A stretch of DNA of 64,000 nucleotides from contig CM065706.1 in the NCBI GenBank assembly GCA_017654935.2, forward strand, positions 9,791,431 through 9,855,430. The letters run 5' to 3'. The translations under genes and the position numbers were made by a program. The first letter of the stretch is position 1, and every line of letters starts with the position of its first letter. This DNA comes from Phymorhynchus buccinoides (Eukaryota; Mollusca; Gastropoda; Neogastropoda; Raphitomidae). Positions 59,601 to 63,265 of this stretch are shown here, piece by piece. The notes beneath the pieces are model-generated. The model was given only the letters and a program-made list of their open reading frames with translations, ran no database searches and had not been told where the DNA came from.

Positions 59601-61833
59601 GCGTTACCAGTACTTCGCGTTACCGTTACTAGGGAGAACGCATCACTTTCAGAGCAGCGCCAACGGGAAACGGGGCCTTATAACCCCGCCTTTTCTTAAC
59701 CGAATCGCTTCAAATTTGCTGTACTCAGTGTTACCAGTACTTCGCGTTACCGTTACTAGGCATTACCGTTACTATGGAGAGCGCGTCACTTTCAGAGCAG
59801 CACCAACGGGAAACGGGGCCTTATAACTCTGCCGTTTCTTAACCGAATCGCTTCAAATTTGCTGTACTCAGCGTTACCAGTACTTGGTGTTACCGTTACT
59901 AGGCGTTACCGTTACTAGGGAGAGTGCATCACTCTCTGAGCAGCGCCAACTGGAAACGGGGCCTTATAACTCCGCCGTTTCTTAACCGAATCGCTTCAAA
60001 TTTGCTGTACTCAGCGTTACCAGTACTTGGCGTTACCGTTACTAGGCGTTACTGTTACTAGGCGTTACCGTTACTAGGCGTTACCGTTACTAGGCGTTAC
60101 CGTTACTAGGCGTTACTGGTACTTGGCGTTGCGCTAGTTTTTAAAATTTGTGAATCGATCTGCAGGGACCACGCCAGCCACCGGCACGGGCAGCCCCGGC
60201 CCAAGTCCATGTTCGCCAAGGCGCGACCCTCGGCCCTGACGGCCTCCGACCTGGAGGAGTCGAGGGGTCGAAGTTCACACAGCTCGCAGGAGGACCTCTC
60301 CACGCATTCCAGCCCCATGGGGTCCACGGGTAAGTTTTGGGGGTTGGGGGGAAAAGATTGAAAATTCCCCGGAGAAAGCCAGATCATGCAGAAGAAAATG
60401 CGGACTATTAGCCGCTACTTTTTTCCTCAACTTTGGCCCATGCGGCTTATAGACTGGGATGCGGCTTATCTGTGGATTTTGTTTTCCATTCTACATTTAT
60501 CAATATGATTAAATCTGTTTCTGGCCACATTCTTCAGCCTATTTTGAGCTTCTTTAGTCTCAAAACTGGTTTTGGTAATCAATACATTCCAATCTCATGT
60601 TTAAAGTGTCAGAACATTAAATACCTATGTTCTAATATGAGAATTTCTATGTTTGTGTTGCTTTGTGCACATACAATTTTCTCTGCGGCTTATAAACTGG
60701 TGCGGCTTATATGTGAATAATATTTTGTCAATTTAAGGGATTCGGCTTATATACAGGTGCGTCTTATAGTCCAGTTTTTACGGTAATAATAATAATGGAT
60801 ATTTGTTGCGCAGCTCTTCCTCCGAAGATCTCAGAGCGCTTGCAAAGTTAACTTTAGTTTAAAGGATATTTGTTGCACTCTTCCTCCGAAGAGCTCCGAA
60901 CGCTTACAAAGTTAATTTTTTAGATAATAACAATAACAACCAAAACAATAAGAATATTAGTACAAATCCAATGCTACGCACATGCGCGCGCACACACACA
61001 CATGCACAAACAACAGCAACAACATACAGTATTTATGCGGCGTAGAATCTTGATAGAAATCAAATCTAGGCGCGCACACACACGTTAGCATTCATAACGC
61101 ATTCAAACAAAAATGCAATACAAAGCGAACATGACGTAAATGGTATACAGCAGAAACAGACCTAAAGGCAAGAGAGAGAGGAGAAAGAGAGTGGAGTCTC
61201 TGTGACGGGGGAACAGGTGGGTTTTGAGGTTAGATTTGAAAGCAGAGAGGGTCGGTCGATGACTGAGGGAAAGAGGAAGTTTGTTCCAAGATGTCGTTCC
61301 TGAGACAGCAAAAGAGCGCCGACCAACAGTTGAAAGCTTATACCTAGGGATCTGGAGAGAAAGAGGGTCAGAAAGGGTATATGAGATGAGAGTGTACAGT
61401 AGACGGTGCTGTTGATTTGATCGGTGTGTTTCAGTTTCTTGCGACACGTTGAATCAGAATGGAGAGGCGGGATGGGAGGGGGGCTGTCATGAGATGAGAG
61501 TGTACAGTAGATGGTGCTGTTGATATGATCGGTGCGTTTCAGTTTCTTGCGATGCGTTGAATCAGAATGGAGAGGCGGGAGGGGGTGGGGGCTGTCATGA
61601 GATGAGAGTGTACAGTAGACGGTGCTGTTGATTTGATCGGTGTGTTTCAGTTTCTTGCGACACGTTGAATCAGAATGGAGAGGCAGAGGTTGGAGGGGGA
61701 GGGGGCTGTCATGAGATGAGAGTGTACAGTAGACGGTGCTGTTGATTTGATCGGTGTGTTTCAGTTTCTTGCGACGCGTTGAATCAGAATGGAGAGGCGG
61801 GTCCTAACAGCGCTAGACGGCCACCCTCGCCTG
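30363..61833 (+). CDS. CAMSAP: CAMSAP/Patronin, microtubule minus-end binding protein (13 exons, C-terminus missing)
   Basis: Join: 30363-30458, 31835-31940, 33399-33511, 34427-34512, 35618-35750, 37527-37659, 40488-40724, 42326-42440, 45695-48749, 55875-56002, 56853-57047, 60166-60329, 61765-61833. Every junction is GT/AG and phases agree throughout, giving 1543 codons plus one base. Family members bind and stabilise free microtubule minus ends and interact with spectrin. Residues ~1-300 are the CAMSAP-type calponin-homology domain (LKASLSWILTKAYG, HLALIDALMKAYAGE, LADGSCVASAISFYYPE, LADCLYNLRLVQSFC, LAVFLAELFFLLE). Residues ~827-870 are the first coiled coil (LRLKLEEKRREIERKKQQ, RQRLGKAAFM), ~1098-1125 a second (LDKLNQSLTDLQGEIARLS), and ~1359-1440 a third Lys/Glu/Arg-rich one. 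The CKK domain, which contacts microtubules, must lie right of 61833. Low-complexity Ser, Gln and Pro tracts fill the centre. Confidence 0.93.
30482..30886 (+). mobile_element. Dispersed repeat, GCGTTCCCAGGCCATATGG family
   Basis: Long copy in the intron just after exon a, from (TTC)n gcgtgcccaggctgtatggc to catccacccactgccc. Confidence 0.65.
30887..31485. other. Intron, nothing supported
   Basis: AT-rich intron with a CT run near 31281-31316. A weak inverted pair (gtgggtccaatgcatggag and agattggactcactca) may be another decayed element. Confidence 0.4.
31486..31780. repeat. 39-base intronic minisatellite
   Basis: About 7.5 units of tgacaagtgtgtatagtttt gcatatattggtgtgtatg. Since the period is divisible by three, it yields long open frames (YVTSVYSFAYIGV repeats) with no likely coding role. 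Confidence 0.95.
31835..31940 (+). CDS. CAMSAP: CAMSAP CH-domain exon b
   Basis: GQLQVRPQLVNLMTSSDVYC then QACTNMFTDTAFQWQ plus one base. Acceptor gttgtag, donor gtgcgt. Followed by three partial copies of its 3' edge. Confidence 0.88.
31941..32360 (+). repeat. Donor-edge copies of exon b
   Basis: The block tggtcaaccttatgacgtcc to ccagtggcaag|gtgcgtcac is repeated with exon-like ends at 32064, 32204 and 32341 (spacing about 124-140). Copies 2 and 3 lack the ttcactgacac segment; copy 4 has it but lacks the 5' part. Spacers are catgacacgacatgaca-type simple repeats. Confidence 0.85.
32661..32744. repeat. GT microsatellite
   Basis: 84 bases of GT with one cg interruption, in the intron before exon c. 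Confidence 0.95.
33120..33275 (+). mobile_element. SINE-like repeat, CCTGGCTTAAAGACTCCAGG family
   Basis: Well-preserved core: ccctggcttaaagactccag, cacttgaacactatgataca and ttaccccgccacatgggcag. It is preceded by gcgctctataagtatgcttg, a LINE-tail-like motif. Confidence 0.65.
33399..33511 (+). CDS. CAMSAP: CAMSAP CH-domain exon c
   Basis: HWSIIQVLSRKGLHVVEETG then GAVVTETVLMHTAPFRV, with the first Gly split across the junction. Acceptor ttgcccag, donor gtgagt. Confidence 0.9.
33527..33765 (-). mobile_element. Dispersed repeat, GCGTTCCCAGGCCATATGG family
   Basis: Reverse copy ending at cataatggttacggtacgta and ccatatggcatgggaacgc, about 15 bases downstream of the exon c donor. Confidence 0.6.
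34157..34235. repeat. GA/CAGA microsatellite
   Basis: gagaga, then about eight CAGA units, then gagaga. Confidence 0.93.
34427..34512 (+). CDS. CAMSAP: CAMSAP CH-domain exon d
   Basis: AAHLALIDALMKAYAGEIAS then TEKVLHSV and two bases of Arg. The HLALIDALM block is a hallmark of the CAMSAP CH domain. Confidence 0.93.
35022..35617 (+). repeat. Acceptor-edge copies of exon e with GT arrays
   Basis: Copies of ttaacag|aagccacagcagtg...gtggaggagggcctggtgct begin at 35022, 35170, 35316 and 35460; the real exon begins at 35618 (spacing 144-158). In each copy, coding homology stops after SHSSVSTPALSTVEEGLVL and a GT array replaces the rest. Fainter pieces at 34751-34800 and 34878-34900 may be older units. 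Confidence 0.9.
35618..35750 (+). CDS. CAMSAP: CAMSAP CH-domain exon e
   Basis: SHSSVSTPAPSTVEEGLVLW then LHKTCRALADRESLHLGHG and DARNK at a gtgaac donor. Only this last unit of the array continues into LHKTC. Confidence 0.9.
35914..36357 (+). mobile_element. TTAA-flanked MITE, family B, with nested MITE
   Basis: TTAACCCCTTCTCTGCCTTG at the left and CTCTGGCAGTGAAAGGGTTAA at the right. Its interior has gatgtcattgatgatgtcat. A second MITE at 36118-36321 splits it. An uninterrupted copy is at 45143-45377. Confidence 0.75.
36118..36321 (-). mobile_element. GGGCTCCC-end MITE, nested
   Basis: About 204 bases in reverse orientation, inserted in the family B element. Left flank actttc and right flank aatttc suggest a 6-base target duplication with one change. 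Confidence 0.75.
36551..36702 (+). mobile_element. SINE-like repeat, CCTGGCTTAAAGACTCCAGG family
   Basis: ccctggcttaaagactccag, cagccgaagcacttgaacac, gctagggatgagaacattac and gggcagccacactccgactt. Confidence 0.65.
36780..37526 (+). repeat. Acceptor-edge copies of exon f
   Basis: Units of tctgttgaaacag|YtggagagactggcC... begin at 36909, 36984, 37124, 37264 (decayed) and 37392, with a more decayed unit near 36780. The real exon begins at 37527. Each codes LERLA(K/R)..TT(G)NPPKI(A/T)DLQR then diverges into gatatatatggctttgttga-type intron sequence. Units 36909 and 36984 are joined in one open frame. Confidence 0.88.
37527..37659 (+). CDS. CAMSAP: CAMSAP CH-domain exon f
   Basis: LERLARSTTAGNPPKIADLQ then RVLADGSCVASAISFYYPEA and VPIS plus one base. 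The LADG...AS.ISFY.PE segment is conserved in the family. Confidence 0.9.
37811..37950 (+). mobile_element. SINE-like repeat, CCTGGCTTAAAGACTCCAGG family
   Basis: Slightly shortened copy; the spacer before gggcagccacactcggactt is deleted. Confidence 0.6.
37958..38205 (+). mobile_element. TTAA-flanked MITE, family A
   Basis: Ends ccctttcaacgccagccatt and gcgacgaaagggttaa, with interior gcctcccaaaata. The left TTAA is directly followed by two extra A bases. Confidence 0.72.
38250..38325 (-). mobile_element. Fragment of GCGTTCCCAGGCCATATGG family
   Basis: ttgcccattacggccatatg gcctgggaacgc followed by (GAA)n. Confidence 0.55.
38400..38788 (-). mobile_element. tRNA-derived SINE, reverse copy
   Basis: Inverse of the SINE at 3882: tail gttgggtacttta, then gcgcgtcgctgccagaggcg, cgtctcatccgaaagactcc, and the tRNA-like head with ggttcgaactcggatttact and gcgaacgcgttacctctg. 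Confidence 0.75.
38789..39941. other. Intron with a duplicated acidic mini-ORF, probable transposon debris
   Basis: Two diverged tandem blocks (about 39129-39265 and 39325-39460) share ggcattttc, a short ATG frame (MDDEQLWRPLTEESDE at 39170; MDDESLLHPLSDDSVENSL at 39356) and tttttgtgaaagatgggact. This may be the N-terminal remnant of a DNA-transposase ORF, but no domain is recognisable. Nothing else is supported here. Confidence 0.35.
39942..40367. mobile_element. Foldback element with telomere-like inner repeats, copy 2
   Basis: Arms identical in plan to 7988-8689 (gtaaagatgtgccacccccc; ggggggtggcacatattgac). Inside are aaccctatccctaaccctag (40068-40105) and gggttagggctagggttagg (40193-40235). 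The longer central spacer of copy 1 is missing. Confidence 0.78.
40488..40724 (+). CDS. CAMSAP: CAMSAP CH-domain exon g
   Basis: DVCLKESMTLADCLYNLRLV then QSFCCHHPSLGGLKCFHLAY and EDLLYGQRHLHRNLAVFLAE, ending AKAESKKE plus one base at gtaaga. It closes the CH domain; the Lys-rich end starts the linker. Confidence 0.93.
40803..41478 (+). pseudogene. Deleted hAT-like DNA transposon with transposase N-terminus
   Basis: Inverted ends CAGACCTGCCTACT (40803) and agtaggcaggtctg (ending 41478). An ATG at 41057 opens MADSSSSSDSGDVSNEEKRT, then a basic KKKHRP stretch and VFKIFYTEEWPC. After a frameshift, CNLCHADFSVNHGCRDDCHQHVQSAKH gives a C-x2-C ... H-x5-H zinc finger of the kind found at the N-terminus of hAT-type transposases and their domesticated relatives. 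The catalytic part is absent. GT-rich flanks hide any target duplication. Confidence 0.6.
41600..41640 (+). repeat. Copied acceptor edge of exon h
   Basis: cataatttcccacag|ggtcaagcggagtgtcggtg matches the real exon h junction at 42312-42345 (taatttgtcgcag|ggtcaagcggagtgccggtg). Homology stops after ~20 exon bases. The SINE and MITE at 41686-42299 now lie between the two. Confidence 0.75.
41686..42077 (+). mobile_element. tRNA-derived SINE, 5'-truncated
   Basis: Begins within the tRNA-like head (cgcctcgtgtcaagtaaacc) and ends in the agtacc...taatgcctaat tail, where the MITE at 42078 is inserted. Confidence 0.75.
42078..42299 (+). mobile_element. GGGCTCCC-end MITE, best-preserved copy
   Basis: 222 bases from cagggctcccagggaccccc to attgggagccctg. 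Both sides carry AGTACC, a clean 6-base target duplication within the SINE tail. Confidence 0.85.
42326..42440 (+). CDS. CAMSAP: CAMSAP exon h, linker
   Basis: GSSGVPVRRPSSPASTGRQA then VQVAKPGCLRQAGGTTSP. Frame is set by phases 1 and 2 of the neighbours; the donor is gtaagg. Low-complexity linker, so support comes from splice signals and phase more than homology. Confidence 0.72.
42460..42805 (-). mobile_element. Dispersed repeat, GCGTTCCCAGGCCATATGG family
   Basis: Reverse copy from ggggatgcctaggggtcttt to atggcctgggaacgc plus (GAA)n. Its last part is duplicated with the following segment at 43437. Confidence 0.62.
42660..44160. repeat. Tandem ~780-base duplication with palindromic telomere-like blocks
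   Basis: 42660-43436 and 43437-44160 repeat the same order: an inverted GCGTTCCCAGG-family end, tcccttggatgtggttaaag, then a palindrome. The palindrome has tttcagttagggttagggtt blocks, a spacer with gttgatgactaagctgaccc, and the inverse ccctaacgctatcc. After it come acaaaagccaatgactaaga and a family A MITE. Palindromes span about 42880-43150 and 43635-43870. Confidence 0.75.
43294..43436 (-). mobile_element. TTAA MITE family A, truncated
   Basis: Left end ttaaccctttcaccgccaac; cut off at the duplication joint after ggataggccttactttaaa. Confidence 0.65.
44011..44257 (-). mobile_element. TTAA MITE family A, complete
   Basis: TTAACCCTTTCACCGCC to ggctggcggtaaaaaggTTAA. It is the untruncated counterpart of the copy at 43294. 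Confidence 0.75.
44258..44690. other. Intron, fragmentary repeats
   Basis: A single arm of the GGAGTCAAAACGG palindromic MITE lies at about 44490-44520 (agtccgttttgactctaagt). Two aacaagtgaagagtgca-like and acaagtgcagagtgacg stretches form a weak inverted pair. No gene. Confidence 0.45.
44693..45062. repeat. 16-base minisatellite, about 23 units
   Basis: Unit caagtgttacacaaac, nearly invariant. One unit is shortened at 44922-44930 (accaacacaaacc) and one has a single change (gttatacaa, 45003). The period is not divisible by three, yet all three frames stay open, giving artefactual CYTNQ/TQTK/HKPSV proteins. Confidence 0.97.
45143..45377 (+). mobile_element. TTAA MITE family B, complete
   Basis: TTAACCCCTTCCCTGCCTTG to ctggcagtgaaggggTTAA. 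It provides the empty site for the MITE nested at 36118. Confidence 0.75.
45374..45618 (+). mobile_element. TTAA MITE family A, next to family B
   Basis: Shares one TTAA with the family B element on its left. On its right, 45619-45677 is the last ~60 bases of a second family B copy (aaaatcgataatttctatgt to cagtgaaagagTTAA). The composite ends 17 bases before the acceptor of exon i. Confidence 0.78.
45695..48749 (+). CDS. CAMSAP: CAMSAP exon i, large central exon
   Basis: 3055 bases, 1018 full codons. It begins NKESGGGGGGGLLQNVSRSL; NVSRSL marks the frame. Residues ~487-530 of the exon form the conserved coiled coil (SQLRLKLEEKRREIERKKQQ, RQRLGKAAFMRVISKD) that corresponds to the spectrin-binding segment in vertebrate CAMSAPs. 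Residues ~758-785 are LDKLNQSLTDLQGEIARLSL. The rest is disordered, with SSSS, HHHQQQQ, QQQQQQ and PPPPPP tracts and a near-duplicate pair, ESPPPAELLSCSTSPRPGRD and ESPPPAEPLSCSTSPRPGRD. It ends GQESG at gtgagt. Confidence 0.95.
48750..49094. other. Intron, nothing supported
   Basis: AT-rich sequence with a C run (48828-48841). A frame continuing past the donor is intronic. Confidence 0.5.
49095..49545 (+). pseudogene. LINE reverse transcriptase C-terminal fragment, left part
   Basis: With frame changes: GQ..LLYLVS, LQRIQNTAVHLVLRKKKFDH, LCSLHWLPVVDRIEYKLNTL, LRSVSDPLSLQIPR, TVGRRSFAVSGPTS. These are the usual C-terminal blocks of a jockey/CR1-like LINE. It is broken at 49545 by the DIRS element; the rest resumes at 55533. 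Confidence 0.78.
49546..49697 (+). repeat. DIRS left inverted terminal repeat
   Basis: Begins atctattctatcatccttac and contains tggaagacagaaataaaacc and aacttccggttaagcagact. It is the inverse of 55353-55532 apart from the outermost ~25 bases, which differ, as usual in DIRS. Confidence 0.9.
49917..51375 (+). pseudogene. DIRS gag-like ORF with GC-rich internal repeats, broken
   Basis: Pieces in several frames: MESTPSKEG..., SVEDLSRMELQTGIRVFPEQ, and a C-terminal part with YSHQEVMDLLSGCSSFGQSA and DPSVSVIQGYLAALQPY, ending at 51375. Between 50618 and 51035 lie three near-identical ~138-base units coding PGDGSLGALGTGPASAPGVL and GPATATWSRGSTTG. The third unit is shifted by one base. Assigned as gag from its position before the RT; the sequence itself is not diagnostic. 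Confidence 0.6.
51376..52207. other. DIRS inner region between gag and RT
   Basis: Only short frames remain. QLFDWVALKWVKSTSRLHT (about 51577) and VRKGVAACGGPVRPLIVRFV (about 52010) could be decayed parts of gag or the RT N-terminus. Confidence 0.4.
52208..53833 (+). pseudogene. DIRS reverse transcriptase/RNase H, inactivated
   Basis: RT blocks in order: CEFRPVLDLSPLNAFL, WATSIDLKDAFFHISIHPDR (catalytic Asp present), LPSGLSLAPWIFTMVVREF, and VYLDGWLTSA, where the second Asp of the Y-x-D-D catalytic pair is Gly. The frame then shifts near 52790-52830 (MVFNTQTFTVCPSPDQI), and RNase H begins LFTDASKEGWGAHL (about 53170). It shifts back near 53220 for LHINFLEMEAVSLALKALLP, GDNSTCLSYLRRQGG and FFPGKLNVLADQLGRSN. 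Two frameshifts and a lost catalytic residue make it non-functional. Confidence 0.88.
53850..54990 (+). pseudogene. DIRS tyrosine recombinase, frameshifted
   Basis: Coding passes through three frames: LKGETIEVILQSRRQSMNTL YSLRWTSWFNFC (53980-54075), NESFSPLHPTGAQ, GYKSAVSTISIATGRQPSFA and LDGLRNKSIRPTI (54168-54300). Then come SLALARRVSGIHALSGLVND, with the first catalytic Arg region, and IRAHEVRAISTSLVLVRGV, the H-x-x-R block (about 54805). The order matches YR domains of DIRS elements. The C-terminal Tyr is not confidently placed. Confidence 0.82.
55187..55285. repeat. DIRS internal complementary region
   Basis: 55187-55226 is the inverse of the first ~40 bases of the element; 55227-55285 is the inverse of the last ~59. 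The exact abutment fixes both element ends. Confidence 0.9.
55353..55532 (-). repeat. DIRS right inverted terminal repeat
   Basis: gtagtctgcttaaccggaag and tggttttatttctgtcttcc mirror the left repeat. The outermost part, tatatagataaaatagatag to aaaaattcctca, is specific to this end. Confidence 0.9.
55533..55745 (+). pseudogene. LINE fragment, right part with 3' UTR tail
   Basis: FSFSPLSLLPLGLFLLYSIY is the same C-terminal string seen at 12210 and 61150 on the minus strand. It is followed by the gcgccgtataaatactgtat tail. It completes the LINE piece broken by the DIRS element. Confidence 0.75.
55875..56002 (+). CDS. CAMSAP: CAMSAP exon j, third coiled coil
   Basis: VAESEMEKKRQRLLQQQRKR then QEELERKRLQKEMAAQRRQQ and SK plus two bases. 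Acceptor ccctgacag, donor gtgagt. Strongly charged heptad-like helix typical of the CAMSAP C-terminal coiled coil. Confidence 0.92.
56003..56852. other. Intron with a 27-base tandem duplication
   Basis: aatatgctactgttgactca repeats at about 56333 and 56360. The rest is AT-rich intron with several 70-90 codon frames on both strands but no support for any. Confidence 0.5.
56853..57047 (+). CDS. CAMSAP: CAMSAP exon k
   Basis: VKEEEQEKKKAEEKARREAI then FQSYIQKKLEDEEKPSSSHS and VRREHSMSRSHISR, phase 2 both ends. It continues the coiled coil (about 45 residues), then a Ser-rich linker. Donor gtgggt. Confidence 0.93.
57089..57141 (+). mobile_element. GGGCTCCC-end MITE, 5' fragment
   Basis: Only the first ~53 bases (cagggctcccagggaccccc to actaaaattct) remain. 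Confidence 0.6.
57195..57329 (+). pseudogene. LINE fragment
   Basis: FPFIRQRAHYIVSDPLSLQI corresponds to the SDPLSLQIPR block of the LINE at 49095. It is ended by the MITE at 57330. Confidence 0.55.
57330..57515 (+). mobile_element. GGGCTCCC-end MITE, 3'-truncated
   Basis: cagggctcccagggaccccc to gaaggagtccctggga; the terminal gcgggacgattgggagccct is missing. Confidence 0.68.
57742..58171 (+). mobile_element. Non-autonomous Helitron, precise ends
   Basis: 430 bases from TCATATAGTAAAAAGCCAAG to ggcgttgcgCTAG, between A (57741) and T (58172). The empty site is in family A copies (cagcccaaaaa|taccattta at 7235; also 45410). The interior has a GT run, ttataactccgccg, and gcgttaccagtac repeats near the 3' end. 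No hairpin is obvious in the last 30 bases. Confidence 0.85.
58326..58795 (-). mobile_element. Non-autonomous Helitron, reverse copy
   Basis: 470 bases. Plus-strand left end CTAGcgcaactccg (element 3' end); right end tggctttttactatatGA. It sits between A (58325) and T (58796). The empty site agtgaca|tgggtgttaaacc is seen at 45548. Confidence 0.85.
58853..59260 (+). repeat. Upstream copy of the intron and acceptor before exon l
   Basis: gtaggtggcgctcgcatctc, atctcagtgcacgagac, cctcgttgaattg and gaattaattttcaaattttt lead to gaatcgaactgcag|ggac at about 59209. The same order recurs at 59265-59340 and 60138-60169 directly before exon l. Exon homology covers only the first few bases. Confidence 0.75.
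59341..60137 (+). mobile_element. Expanded Helitron with internal tandem repeats, 28 bases from an exon
   Basis: From TCATATAGTAAAAAGCCAAG to ggcgttgcgCTAG between A and T; the neighbouring duplicate gaattaattttcaaattt (59174) shows the empty site. Four to five ~118-base units share ttaaccgaatcgcttcaaat, gctgtactcagcgttaccag and agagcagcgccaac. A run of ggcgttaccgttacta units (16 bases) precedes the 3' end. The element now forms most of the last ~830 bases of the intron before exon l. Confidence 0.85.
60166..60329 (+). CDS. CAMSAP: CAMSAP exon l, linker
   Basis: RDHASHRHGQPRPKSMFAKA then RPSALTASDLEESRGRSSHS and SQEDLSTHSSPMGST plus one base. Acceptor gatctgcag, donor gtaagt. This Ser-rich linker between the coiled coil and the CKK domain fits phases 2 and 1. 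Confidence 0.88.
60397..60784. mobile_element. Decayed MITE with GCGGCTTAT motifs
   Basis: Starts gcggactattagccgctact and ends gtcttatagtccagttttta. Internal gcggcttata repeats. Style similar to the element at 16437. Confidence 0.5.
60785..61400 (-). pseudogene. LINE 3' fragment
   Basis: Minus strand: SDPLSLQIPRYKLSTVGRRS then FAVSGTTSWNKLPLSLSHRP and FKSNLKTHLFPRHRD, then LPLGLFLLYTIYV and a 3' UTR to a (TAA)n tail near 60785. The best-preserved C-terminus of the LINE family in this window. Some of the UTR (gcagctcttcctccgaag) is locally duplicated. Confidence 0.75.
61435..61764 (+). repeat. Acceptor-edge copies of exon m
   Basis: Units tgtgtttcag|tttcttgcgac...ggagaggcgg begin at 61435, 61543 and 61651; the real exon begins at 61765 (spacing 108, 108, 114). 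The rest of each unit is intron with gagatgagagtgtacagtag. Copies code VSCDTLNQNGEAG then diverge to stops. Confidence 0.9.
61765..61833 (+). CDS. CAMSAP: CAMSAP exon m
   Basis: VSCDALNQNGEAGPNSARRP then PSP plus one base; donor gtaagt. Only the last array unit continues into GPNSARRPPSP. Last exon found in the window; the CKK-coding exons must follow. Confidence 0.82.
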
Positions 61834-61870
61834 GTAAGTGTTTTTGTTGTCGATGTTATTGTTTACCGTA

Positions 61871-62089
61871 CAGGGCTCCCAGGGACCCACATTTGGGGGT
61901 CTTTGAAGTACTAGAATTCTAAGGGACCCTCTAAATGAATGTGCAGGGGGTCCCAGGGATGCACTATAAAAATTCTTTTTAGCATTCACAATGTCATTGG
62001 GACCCTCTATCCCCGCCTCTAGGACCCTCTATTCTGTGAGTGAAGGAGTCCCTGGGACCCCTTGTTTTGCAGGATGATTGGGAGCCCTG
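61871..62089 (+). mobile_element. GGGCTCCC-end MITE, complete
   Basis: 219 bases from cagggctcccagggacccac to gattgggagccctg, in the intron after exon m. No clear target duplication. Confidence 0.8.
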
Positions 62090-62094
62090 CTGTA

Positions 62095-62465
62095 ATTCAT
62101 GAGCTACAAGCCGCTTCGTAATATAAGCCGCACCACCTACTTAAAAAAAATCAATCAGAAAAAAGTAACGCATAAGCCGCGGAAGCGTGGCGATGCATGA
62201 TGTTCGCTTCCGGTTGAGTCTAGAGTTGATCGCGGGTGTGTTGACTGCCAAAACGAAAGTGTCGGATCGCGAAACAGATCGTCATTTTGTGAAAAATATA
62301 CCGAAATCAAGGTGATTTTTGTGGTGGTGGTCATCAACCATGAACAAGGCCACAGATCAAAGGTCCGAATCAAGGATGCCACTGAGTTGAGTTTACTTTC
62401 ACTTCCGGTAACGCTTAAGCCACGACATTTTACTAGCCGTGGGGGGGGTGGGTAAAAAAAAGTTA
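62095..62465. mobile_element. Possible decayed MITE with AAGCCGC motifs
   Basis: gctacaagccgcttcgtaat, cataagccgcgg and agttacgtttagtccgcaat suggest inverted ends of the GCGGCTTAT type. The boundaries are weak. Confidence 0.4.
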
Positions 62466-62550
62466 CGTTTAGTCCGCAATTGACAGTATATTGCAGTAGG
62501 AGGGTATGGAGATTGATTTAAGGAGATATTGACGTTGTTGTTGTCTTACC

Positions 62551-62773
62551 CTGGCTTAAAGACTCCAGGGATCATCCCAACAAAGCAATGGAACACTATG
62601 GTACAAATGCACTGACCGTTTTTTATTACCCCGCCATGTGGGCAGCCACTCTCCGACTTTGGAGGATTTTTGACTGATGATGTTATGCTAGGAGCTTGTC
62701 ATGGCTAAAGACAATCCCCGCATAGCTATGCAGAACATAGCAACATTTTGATGTAGCCTTGGTGTTCTAGCTT
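62551..62773 (+). mobile_element. SINE-like repeat, CCTGGCTTAAAGACTCCAGG family, long copy
   Basis: ccctggcttaaagactccag to gtagccttggtgttctagc, with an internal deletion after gtacaaatgcac. Same extent as the copy at 5578. Confidence 0.65.
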
Positions 62774-63265
62774 TAGGGAGATAAAAGCGGGAGAGGGGGT
62801 GGTGGGGGTCGAGGGGTGCGGAACAAACTACTGAATTTCACCGAAGTGACTCAGCAGCAGTGCAATGTCTCCTCTGATGGTTACCTCTTGACAACCTAAC
62901 ATAGGTTTGCTCCCCTGTGAATTTGCTGGGTTTCAGTGATGTCCCGAGGCCCCGGTCATAGGCCATTGACCTATTAAAATTGAAAATGTCCTATTGTGTT
63001 CTCCCCTGTTAGGACAGATGTCTGATTAAAATTTAGCACTTTGTCACATTGATTTGTTTCGTCTCAGGACAGTTTGTCCTATCACTTTTTTATCCTCGGT
63101 GCATCACTGGGGTTTGGGATCGTTTGAGGTGACACAAACTGGGGGTGTGGCTGCGAGTTGGGACTGAAGGTGACAAGTGTAGGGTGGGAGCTACAGTGCC
63201 ACTGTCTAGCCCAGGAGATGAGAGAGAAGGGAAAAAAAGAAAGACGTTTGGATGCTTGAGTGCTT
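62774..63265. other. Intron, nothing supported
   Basis: G-rich patch at 62790-62820, otherwise ordinary sequence with no recognisable exon. Confidence 0.45.
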
